Both the position numbers and the translations under genes were made by a program. Under the pieces are notes generated by a model. The model was not told the DNA's origin. It ran no database searches and worked only from the letters and a program-made list of their open reading frames with translations. A stretch of 64,000 nt of DNA from Clostridium fermenticellae (GTDB lineage: Bacteria > Bacillota > Clostridia > Clostridiales > Clostridiaceae): the NCBI RefSeq assembly GCF_003600355.1, contig NZ_CP032416.1, positions 1,508,183 to 1,572,182 on the forward strand, in the 5' to 3' direction. Below, piece by piece: positions 57,365 through 64,000 of the stretch. Within the stretch, counting starts at the first letter, position 1; every line of letters begins with the position of its first letter.

Positions 57365-57395
57365 AAACCTCTCTTCAAAAATAGAAGAGAGGTCT
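57365..57395 (-). terminator. terminator/RBS hairpin of the TPP riboswitch
   Basis: AACCTCTCTTC and GAAGAGAGGTT pair around a short loop and TTTTTG follows on the minus strand. The 3' arm contains the GAGAGG of the optional upstream start, so the hairpin can stop transcription and also hide a ribosome binding site. Confidence 0.75.
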
Positions 57396-57427
57396 TTATA
57401 CTAAACAAATTTATTTGATTACTTACT

Positions 57428-57515
57428 GTAATTCCCTCCGTTGGCATTATCCAATTCAGGTTTTACGGGTCGAAACCTACCAGTTTCCTCTCAAACAGTG
57501 TTTCTGCCTCCCCAA
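57428..57515 (-). promoter_or_regulatory. TPP (THI-box) riboswitch
   Basis: The minus strand shows GGGGAGGCAG, then TTTGAGAGG, ACCCG, AACCTGAATTGGATAATGCC, and AACGGAGGGAA: the THI-box conserved pieces in order. High TPP turns the transporter off. Confidence 0.95.
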
Positions 57516-57603
57516 CAATATATGATTTTAAAAATATCAACATAAATTAGTATATCATTTATAAAATAAATGTGTCAAATTATTAAAATATTCTTACTAA
57601 GGC

Positions 57604-57819
57604 CTATATGTTTTCTATCTTAACTACATCATATCCTGCATCCTCAACAGCAGCTTTTATAGCACTATCTTCAATTTCATCTTTAAAATCTACAACTGCA
57701 TTTTTATCATCCAAACTTACTTTTACTTTTTTAACTCCATCTAATTCTTTAAGAGCCTCCTCAACATGAGCAACACAGTGTTTGCAGCTCATTCCTTCAA
57801 TAAATACTTTCTTTTTCAT
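57604..57819 (-). CDS. copZ: copper chaperone, CopZ type
   Basis: 71 residues, a single heavy-metal-associated domain with the Cu(I)-binding motif MSCKHC. It shuttles copper to the CopA ATPase encoded upstream (26 bases apart, same operon). The ATG at 57819 follows GAGGAGA; the frame extends to 57837 without a better site. Confidence 0.92.
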   Translation of the reverse strand: MKKKVFIEGMSCKHCVAHVEEALKELDGVKKVKVSLDDKNAVVDFKDEIEDSAIKAAVEDAGYDVVKIENI

Positions 57820-57845
57820 AATATATTCTCCTCTCAATATTTATA

Positions 57846-60296
57846 TTAAATTAAAGGTTTGAAACCTTTCAATCTTAAAGCATTTGTCAAAACTGATACC
57901 GAACTTAAACTCATTGCTAAAGCTGAAATCATTGGATTTAAGAGTGGACCACCAAATATATAAAGCACTCCCATCGCAACTGGTATGCCAAGAGTATTAT
58001 ATCCAAACGCCCACGCAAGATTTTCCTTTATATTCTTTATTGTTTTTCTGCTCAATTCTATAGCTGTAACTACATCCATTAAATCACCACGCATAAGAAC
58101 TATATCTGCTGATTCAATAGCAATGTCTGTTCCAGAGCCTATTGCAATTCCTATATCTGCCTGAGCCAGTGCTGGAGCATCATTTATTCCATCACCAACC
58201 ATAGCCACTTTCCTGTCTTCACTTTGAAGCATCTTTACTTCCTCTGCTTTATCTCCCGGCAATACCTCTGCAATTATCCTGTCAATTCCAACCTGTTTCC
58301 CTATTGCACCAGCTGTTCTTTCATTATCACCAGTTATCATTACTACTTCAATTCCCATCGAATGTAATTTTTCTACACATCTCTTACTATTTTGTTTAAC
58401 TGTATCAGCTACAGCTATTACTCCAAGAATTTTTCCATTTTCAGATACATACATAGGTGTTTTTCCTTCTCCAGATAATTTTTCTGAAACTATATTGAGC
58501 TTCTCTAAATTAATACCATTCTTATCCATCAATTTTTTATTGCCAAGAAGTATTTTTTTACTATCGATAAAAACTTCTATACCATACCCTGTAATAGCTT
58601 TAAAAGACTCTATCTTTTCTAATTCTATTCGAAGAAAATTTGCATTCTCAACAATAGCTTCTCCTAACGGATGTTCTGAACCAGCTTCAGCTGATGCGGC
58701 CAACTTTAAAATATAGTCTTTATCAACACCAGTTACTGTTACAATATCTGTAACTTTAGGTTTTCCCTCAGTAATTGTTCCTGTTTTATCAAATACAATT
58801 GTTTTTACTTTATGGGTAGCTTCAAGTGCAGTACCGCTCTTTATAAGAACTCCATATTCTGCTCCTTTTCCTGTTCCAACCATTATAGCTGTCGGCGTTG
58901 CAAGTCCTAGTGCACATGGACATGCTATAACAAGTACTGAAATAAATATTGTAAGACAAAATACCAGATCTTGTCCGTTTATATACCATAAAATTGCACC
59001 AATAAGTGCCAGTGACATGACAACTGGAACAAAGTATCCAGACACAATATCTGCAAGTTTAGCTATAGGTGCCTTCGATCCCTGAGCTTCTTCTACCAGC
59101 TTTACAATTTGAGATAAAACAGTATCTCCTCCAATTTTGGTAGCTTTAAATTTAATCATCCCATTTTTATTTATACTTGCACCAATTACATTATCTGATA
59201 CCTGCTTTTCAACTGGTATACTCTCACCTGTTATCATTGATTCATCTATAGATGTTGATCCTTCTATTATTTTGCCATCTACAGGTATCTTTTCACCTGG
59301 TTTTACTATGATTATGTCGTTGACCTCAACCTCATCAACCAGGATATTTATTTCTTTTCCATCTCTTTCAACAAGCGCCTTTTTAGGAACTAAATTCATG
59401 AGTTTCTTTATAGCTTCTGAGGTTTTCCCTTTTGCAACAGATTCAAGATATTTTCCAAGAGTAATAAGCGTCAATATAACTCCTGCAGATTCAAAATACA
59501 TATCATAGGCATGACTGCCTGACATAATCTTATATACTGCAAACAAACTATATAAAAAAGCTGCTGATGCACCTATCGATATAAGTGAATCCATATTGGG
59601 ACTTCCTCTAAATAATGATTTAAATCCAACAATAAAATAATGTCTTCCCTCTATTAAAATTGGAAGTACAAGTACTAATTGAATAATTGCAAATGCCTTA
59701 TAATGATGCATTGGATCTATTGCAACTGGAAGCATATATCCTAATTTTTCAGCTATCATAGGTCCCATAGCTATTATTAGAAGTGGAACTGCAAATACAG
59801 CCGATATTATAAATCTATTCCACAATTTCTTCATATCCTTAAGTTTCTTTTCACTATCACTATCTATCGACGTTTCTTCATCTATAGCTTTATAACCCGC
59901 CTTATCCACAACTTTTTTAATTTTTGAAACATTTAACTTTTCTTTATCAAAGCTTATATTTAATTTCTCAGTTGCAAGATTAACATTTGCCTCTGTTACT
60001 CCCTCAAGTTTCTTAACAGCTCTTTCAACCGCTCTTGCACATGCTGCACATTCCATTCCTTCTATTTTTAATGTCCTATTTATTGTTCCAGAAACAGCTT
60101 TATATCCTGCTTTATCTACAGCCTTCTGTACGTCCTTCACATTTATCTTTGATTCATCAAAAGTTATTTTGAGTTTCTCTGTTGCCAGATTCACATTTGC
60201 AACTTCTATTCCATCAAGCTTTTTAACAGCTCTCTCAACTGCTCTCGCACAGGCCGCACATTCCATTCCCTCTATTTTCAAAGTTTTACTTGACAC
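57846..60296 (-). CDS. copA: copper-exporting P1B-type ATPase
   Basis: 816 residues. Two N-terminal HMA domains (about 1-68 and 74-142) each carry [18 protein letters not shown]. Eight membrane helices, the CPC metal site ([14 protein letters not shown]), the phosphorylated DKTGT, HPLGEAI and [10 protein letters not shown] follow. It exports Cu(I). It lies between csoR and copZ, with start ATG overlapping a GGAGG site just behind csoR. Confidence 0.96.
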   Translation of the reverse strand: MSSKTLKIEGMECAACARAVERAVKKLDGIEVANVNLATEKLKITFDESKINVKDVQKAVDKAGYKAVSGTINRTLKIEGMECAACARAVERAVKKLEGVTEANVNLATEKLNISFDKEKLNVSKIKKVVDKAGYKAIDEETSIDSDSEKKLKDMKKLWNRFIISAVFAVPLLIIAMGPMIAEKLGYMLPVAIDPMHHYKAFAIIQLVLVLPILIEGRHYFIVGFKSLFRGSPNMDSLISIGASAAFLYSLFAVYKIMSGSHAYDMYFESAGVILTLITLGKYLESVAKGKTSEAIKKLMNLVPKKALVERDGKEINILVDEVEVNDIIIVKPGEKIPVDGKIIEGSTSIDESMITGESIPVEKQVSDNVIGASINKNGMIKFKATKIGGDTVLSQIVKLVEEAQGSKAPIAKLADIVSGYFVPVVMSLALIGAILWYINGQDLVFCLTIFISVLVIACPCALGLATPTAIMVGTGKGAEYGVLIKSGTALEATHKVKTIVFDKTGTITEGKPKVTDIVTVTGVDKDYILKLAASAEAGSEHPLGEAIVENANFLRIELEKIESFKAITGYGIEVFIDSKKILLGNKKLMDKNGINLEKLNIVSEKLSGEGKTPMYVSENGKILGVIAVADTVKQNSKRCVEKLHSMGIEVVMITGDNERTAGAIGKQVGIDRIIAEVLPGDKAEEVKMLQSEDRKVAMVGDGINDAPALAQADIGIAIGSGTDIAIESADIVLMRGDLMDVVTAIELSRKTIKNIKENLAWAFGYNTLGIPVAMGVLYIFGGPLLNPMISALAMSLSSVSVLTNALRLKGFKPLI

Positions 60297-60311
60297 TTTA
60301 CCACCTCCTTA

Positions 60312-60587
60312 TTAATCTTTAAGCAGTTTAGACAATAAATTTATTATCTCATCCACTTTTTCATCTCCACTATCATGTAAGAAAGCCTGTTTAACACAAT
60401 GATTTAAATGCTGCCTAAGTATTAATAAATTTGCTTTTTTAAGAAGGGATTGAGCTGCATATATTTGATTTGATACATCTATACAATATCTCCCATCTTC
60501 AAGCATTTTAATTATTCCTTCTATTTGACCTTTAGAGGTTCTTAATGCTTGAATAGCTTTTTTCTTTTCTTCATTCATACAACTCAT
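60312..60587 (-). CDS. csoR: copper-sensing repressor, CsoR family
   Basis: 91 residues, all-helical. The Cu(I) ligands of CsoR (Cys, His, Cys) are seen as RYCIDV and RQHLNHCV, with H and C four apart. It is the first gene of csoR-copA-copZ. The ATG follows AGGAGGT and the operator is just upstream. Confidence 0.93.
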   Translation of the reverse strand: MSCMNEEKKKAIQALRTSKGQIEGIIKMLEDGRYCIDVSNQIYAAQSLLKKANLLILRQHLNHCVKQAFLHDSGDEKVDEIINLLSKLLKD

Positions 60588-60599
60588 ATTGCTACCTCC

Positions 60600-60619
60600 T
60601 ACCCCCGGTGGGGGTGTTA
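60600..60619. promoter_or_regulatory. CsoR operator
   Basis: TACCCCCGGTGGGGGTGTTA, a G/C-tract palindrome that stands out in AT-rich DNA and matches the CsoR-type operator pattern. It lies about 13-32 bases before the csoR start, so the operon is autorepressed. Confidence 0.85.
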
Positions 60620-60747
60620 ATCTATATAAATATAATACAACAAAAATATGAATAAAATATGAATAAAAATAAAAAAAGTATCTATTTTTTAATAAATACT
60701 TTTTTTGTCTTTATTATCTTTTACTTTTAATCATAAAAATATTAAAA

Positions 60748-62205
60748 TTATTTCAAATCAAGTTCACTCAGGTCAACATCTTTTACATCAATAACCTTTG
60801 TTTTATGTTTAAATTTGTATCCTGCCCATAATATTAAAAACAATGGCAGACCAATATATGTTGAAATAATACCTTTCCAATCGATTTGAGATGTTCCAAA
60901 ATAAGTAATTCCTTGTCCTAATATAACTACTATACATAATATTAATGCTATAATTGGACCTATAGGAAAAAATTTTGCTTTATATTTAAGTTTATTTAAA
61001 TCAAGACCTTGAGCTATATAAGCTTTACGAAAACGATAATGACACATTGCTATGCCAAGCCATGCTATAAAACCTGCCAATCCTGATGCTGCAACAAGCC
61101 AGACATAAACTGTACTTTCTGCATATAATCCTGTTAAAAAACACGCACATGCAATTATAGTTGTAACTATTAATGAATTTATAGGAACACCCCTCTTATT
61201 TACTTTTGCAAGAAATTTAGGAGCCTTTCCTGACTCAGCTAATGCATATAACATTCTAGTTGATGCATACATTCCTGAATTACCCGCAGATAATATCGAA
61301 GTTAATATTACTATATTCATGATCGATGCAGCACCAGCAATACCAACCTTAGTAAATACCATAGTAAATGGACTTGTTTCAACTCCAGCTTCTGTATAAG
61401 GTACAAGTGCTCCAACTATAAAAATCGTTCCTATATAAAATATTAATATTCTCCAAAATATTGCCTTAGTTGCTTTAGGTATATTTTCACCTGGATCCTC
61501 ACTTTCTCCAGCTGCAATTCCTACAAGTTCTGTTCCCTGAAAAGAAAATCCTGCTATTAAGAATATCATAAATATAGATTTTACTCCTCCAACAAAAGGT
61601 GCATCCTTAATTGTAAAATTTTTTAATCCGATTGGATTTCCGTTAAATATCCCAAAGATAGTTGCTGCACCTATCAAAATAAATATTATTACCGTAATAA
61701 CTTTAATACTTGCAAACCAAAACTCCGATTCTCCATATCCTTTTACTGATAAAAAATTAAATATAACAATTATTCCTAAAAATAATGCACTCCATCTTAC
61801 AGAAGGAATACTTGGAAACCAAAATCTCATAATAAGTGCAGCTGCAACCATTTCAGCCGCAACAGTAATAGCCCAATTGTACCAATAGTTCCATCCAAGT
61901 GCAAAGCCAAGTGCCGGGTCTATAAACTTTGATGCATACACTTCAAATGAACCGGCAACTGGCATATGAGTTGCCATCTCTCCAAGTCCTGTCATTAAAA
62001 AGTATACCATAATACCTATACATGCATATGCAACTAATGCACCACCTGGCCCTGCTTGTCTTATAGTATCACCTAGTGCTAAAAATATTCCTGTGCCAAT
62101 TGCTCCTCCTATTGCAATCATATTAAGATGTCTAGATTTTAAATTTCTCTTTAAATTTTGTTCTCCTACTTGTTCTTGTCCTAAATTTTGTTCTATCTGC
62201 TGCAT
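60748..62205 (-). CDS. lysP: lysine-type amino acid permease (APC superfamily)
   Basis: 485 residues, twelve membrane helices. GAIGTGIFLALGDTIRQAGPGG near residue 30, MATHMPVAGSFEVYASKF, and GFSFQGTELVGIAAGESEDP are marks of the LysP/GABA-permease branch. The lysine riboswitch just upstream points to lysine. The ATG at 62205 follows GGGGGAG. The frame reading to 62286 lies within the leader terminator and is not used. Confidence 0.87.
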   Translation of the reverse strand: MQQIEQNLGQEQVGEQNLKRNLKSRHLNMIAIGGAIGTGIFLALGDTIRQAGPGGALVAYACIGIMVYFLMTGLGEMATHMPVAGSFEVYASKFIDPALGFALGWNYWYNWAITVAAEMVAAALIMRFWFPSIPSVRWSALFLGIIVIFNFLSVKGYGESEFWFASIKVITVIIFILIGAATIFGIFNGNPIGLKNFTIKDAPFVGGVKSIFMIFLIAGFSFQGTELVGIAAGESEDPGENIPKATKAIFWRILIFYIGTIFIVGALVPYTEAGVETSPFTMVFTKVGIAGAASIMNIVILTSILSAGNSGMYASTRMLYALAESGKAPKFLAKVNKRGVPINSLIVTTIIACACFLTGLYAESTVYVWLVAASGLAGFIAWLGIAMCHYRFRKAYIAQGLDLNKLKYKAKFFPIGPIIALILCIVVILGQGITYFGTSQIDWKGIISTYIGLPLFLILWAGYKFKHKTKVIDVKDVDLSELDLK

Positions 62206-62262
62206 TTTTCTCCCCCTTATCGGTATTTTATTCCGATAAGTAAATAACCAAGATATTTGATA

Positions 62263-62296
62263 ATAAAAAATACCTTGAGCACACACTCAAGGTATT
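62263..62296 (-). terminator. terminator of the lysine riboswitch
   Basis: ATACCTTGAG (62270-62279) pairs with CTCAAGGTAT (62286-62295); a run of T follows on the minus strand. Confidence 0.85.
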
Positions 62297-62337
62297 AAAG
62301 CAAGGTATATATAATACACTCTTAAACCATAATTTTC

Positions 62338-62518
62338 ATTGAATGATAGCGCTCCACAAATACATTGTGACAGTCTTATCGATATTTTCAATAAGCCCAG
62401 CTATACGACATTAAAGCATTTGCCATAAGCTTCGGCAAAATCCCCTTTCATACTGCTTCATAGTGCTTACCTCAGCAATATTACTATTAGATTATGCACC
62501 TCTACCCTAGTTATTCAC
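62338..62518 (-). promoter_or_regulatory. lysine riboswitch (L-box)
   Basis: On the minus strand: GGGTAGAGGTGC, GCTGAGGTAAGC, GAAAGGGGATTTTGCCGAAGC, GCTGGGCTTATTGAAAATATCG, ACTGTCA and TGGAGCGCTATC, which are the L-box conserved pieces in order. Lysine binding turns the permease off. Confidence 0.95.
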
Positions 62519-62607
62519 TTATTATAAAAGTATTATATAATAATATTCATAATTAGTAAAGCTATAATTTATAAATCATATATTATAAATTCATTTTTGA
62601 AGTAATC

Positions 62608-62630
62608 TATAGGGTTTGTAATTCCAAGCC
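62608..62630. repeat. end fragment of the long-palindrome element
   Basis: TATAGGGTTTGTAATTCCA and the next four bases match the terminal 22-23 bases of the family; nothing else of it follows. It is a single-end remnant in the gap 62519-62734. Confidence 0.7.
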
Positions 62631-62734
62631 TATATATCTCTTTCAAAAATTTAATAAAAAATATTATTGCATTTTTATTAAATAAAATGTATAATTATTC
62701 ATAAATAAAAAATCGGAAGTTCGGGGGTAGATCA

Positions 62735-63262
62735 ATGGAGAAAAAAATCTTTGTAGTTAGGAAAGCTGATATAAAAGACAGTAAAGCAATTTATGAAATA
62801 ACAAAACAAGTTTTTAAAATATATTTTAAAAATGCACAGATTCCACGAACAATAGATGCACTTAAAGAAACTTACAAAGATATAGAAAACGACATAAAAA
62901 CAAAGGAAGTTTTTGTAGCACTTGACGGTAATACTATAATAGGAAGTGTGCGAATAAAAGTCAATCCAGATAAAACTGCCTATTTAAGTCGTTTTGGAGT
63001 GAAATCCAATTATCAAAACAGTGGAATTGGTAAAATTTTAATGAGTGCAGTTGATGATGATATGATATCCCTAGGTGTTACAAACATTTATCTTCACACT
63101 TCATCAAGAATGTTTTCACTCATAAGATTTTATTATGGAAGAGGTTTTTTCATTGATTCAACTAGTAAAGATAGAGGATATATAAGGGCACTTTTATGCA
63201 AAGAATACAAATCTAAAAGTCTTGACAATTCATGTACAAATACCGTAAATAACAGTATATAA
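62735..63262 (+). CDS. GNAT family N-acetyltransferase
   Basis: 175 residues with the GNAT fold: an acceptor-side N-terminus (KADIKDSKAIYEITKQVF), and the acetyl-CoA motif A GVKSNYQNSGIGKILM at about residues 90-105. Substrate unknown. The ATG follows a GGGGGT site. It is followed by a terminator. Both the lysine permease to the left and carB to the right are transcribed on the other strand. Confidence 0.86.
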   Translation: MEKKIFVVRKADIKDSKAIYEITKQVFKIYFKNAQIPRTIDALKETYKDIENDIKTKEVFVALDGNTIIGSVRIKVNPDKTAYLSRFGVKSNYQNSGIGKILMSAVDDDMISLGVTNIYLHTSSRMFSLIRFYYGRGFFIDSTSKDRGYIRALLCKEYKSKSLDNSCTNTVNNSI

Positions 63263-63267
63263 ATACA

Positions 63268-63307
63268 AAAGTGTATCCTAAAGTTTACCACTTTAAGAAT
63301 ACACTTT
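63268..63307. terminator. bidirectional terminator between the GNAT gene and carB
   Basis: AAAGTGTATCCTAAAGT and its complement (63268-63284 and 63290-63307, with a one-base bulge) with a five-base loop between convergent genes. Confidence 0.8.
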
Positions 63308-63311
63308 GATT

Positions 63312-64000
63312 TTAATTTGCTAGATTAAAGATCTCTAATCTCTTTTCATCAATATTTTTTATTCTTACATTAACCATAGCACTAAATGTATCTAATGCCG
63401 TTATTACTCCTATATTTCTTTCAATAGCAGCTCTTCTTATAATAAACCCATCCCTTTTTGAGTCGTTCCCTTTAGTAGGTGTATTAACCACCAAATCAAC
63501 TTTTCCACTTCTGATTACATCTAATATATTTGGATGTGATTCTTTAAGTTTTCTTACTTCCTTAACTTCTATTCCATTCCTTCTTAAAAGCTCAGCCGTT
63601 TTTGATGTTGCCATAAAATTAAATCCTATAGTATTCAATCTTTTAGCTATAGATAAAAATTCCTCCTTATCATGGTCATTTATGGTTGCAAGTACCGTAC
63701 TATTTTTCTTTTTTATAAACATATTGGCCGATATAAACCCTTTGTATAATGCCTCGTATATATTCTTTCCAACACCAAGTACTTCACCAGTGGACTTCAT
63801 TTCAGGTCCTAGTGATATTTCAACCTTAGGAAGTTTTTGAGTAGAAAACACAGGCACCTTGACCGATACTAAATCTGGAGTTTTGTATACTCCCAACCCG
63901 TACTTAAGATTCTTTAATTTTTCTCCAAGCATTACTTTTGTAGCTATATCAACTATTGGTACCTTGCTCACTTTACTTATATATGGTACCGTTCTCGATG
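63312..64000 (-). CDS. carB: carbamoyl-phosphate synthase large subunit, C-terminal part (runs off the window)
   Basis: The last 229 or so codons of CarB. The reading enters from the right edge and has [10 protein letters not shown]..., then [28 protein letters not shown], and a final MGS-like allosteric domain (about the last 130 residues) including [27 protein letters not shown] and [11 protein letters not shown]. It builds carbamoyl phosphate for pyrimidines and arginine. A GTG at 63971 is an internal codon, not a start. Confidence 0.95.
   Translation of the reverse strand, partial: SRTVPYISKVSKVPIVDIATKVMLGEKLKNLKYGLGVYKTPDLVSVKVPVFSTQKLPKVEISLGPEMKSTGEVLGVGKNIYEALYKGFISANMFIKKKNSTVLATINDHDKEEFLSIAKRLNTIGFNFMATSKTAELLRRNGIEVKEVRKLKESHPNILDVIRSGKVDLVVNTPTKGNDSKRDGFIIRRAAIERNIGVITALDTFSAMVNVRIKNIDEKRLEIFNLAN

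Noticed and set aside
57361-57447. N-terminal extension of the permease reading into the TPP aptamer
   Set aside because: The sequence is conserved riboswitch RNA, and no start site supports it.
62206-62286. N-terminal extension of the lysine permease
   Set aside because: It would be translated from the terminator of the riboswitch, and a GGGGGAG site sits just before the ATG at 62205.

Overview
The window reads as chromosomal DNA of a low-GC, spore-forming, anaerobic Firmicute, most likely Clostridium sensu stricto. The signs are very AT-rich sequence, AGGAGG-type ribosome binding sites with frequent TTG/GTG starts, clostridial families (DUF4317, CWB2 cell-wall-binding protein, tandem YibE/F, CdsR/CdsB, AlaX-type editing protein, SpoVD-like PBP, PdaA) and many riboswitches. 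I cannot fix the species. There are no tRNA or rRNA genes, no CRISPR array, and no recognisable transposase or prophage gene.

Layout. 1-7.5 kb: housekeeping genes on the minus strand (ispH partial, cmk, BaiN-like flavoprotein, gdhA, RpiR regulator, rluB, membrane glycosyltransferase). 7.8-13.7 kb: yedF, a nitrilase-family amidase, tcdA, an AlaX-type editing protein, a two-helix K+ channel with a large insert, and a degenerate iron-ADH-like protein. 14-20.5 kb: a T-box-controlled branched-chain amino acid operon (aminotransferase, ilvC, ilvB, ilvD). 20.7-29.5 kb: AEC carrier, TerC, a cysteine catabolism block (sigma-54 activator cdsR and its target cdsB, with a clear -24/-12 promoter and tandem activator sites, plus an amino-acid-binding lipoprotein), DegV and an AI-2E-family protein. 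29.6-34.8 kb: a PBP and a 1114-residue CWB2/Ig-like surface protein. 35-50.8 kb: a large beta-CASP protein, hydrolase, MFS pump, DUF4317, a THF-riboswitch-controlled folate transporter, two YibE/F proteins, gamma carbonic anhydrase, PdaA, DEAD-box helicase, YitT and a dicarboxylate/amino acid symporter. 51-64 kb: AraC regulator, a SAM-I-controlled M20 amidohydrolase, a TPP-controlled ABC transporter for a thiamine precursor, the csoR-copA-copZ copper operon, a lysine-riboswitch-controlled permease, a GNAT enzyme and the 3' part of carB.

Regulation is unusually RNA-rich: T-box, THF, SAM-I, TPP and lysine leaders all occur here, each with an intrinsic terminator, so amino acid and vitamin acquisition is controlled mainly by premature termination.

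The least explained structure is a family of about 245-265 bp intergenic elements (copies at 13711, 15818, 46415, 51833 and 54358, plus an end fragment at 62608). Each is almost entirely one long imperfect palindrome with shared ends, so it looks like a non-autonomous, MITE-like element whose RNA would fold into a giant hairpin. One copy splits ilvB from ilvD. One has lost its centre and sits inside what looks like the loop of an older terminator. Other observations worth a second look are a 35-residue small ORF with its own terminator, a 40-codon orphan coding tail in frame behind the TAG stop of an ABC gene, and an ADH-family protein that has lost three of four metal ligands.
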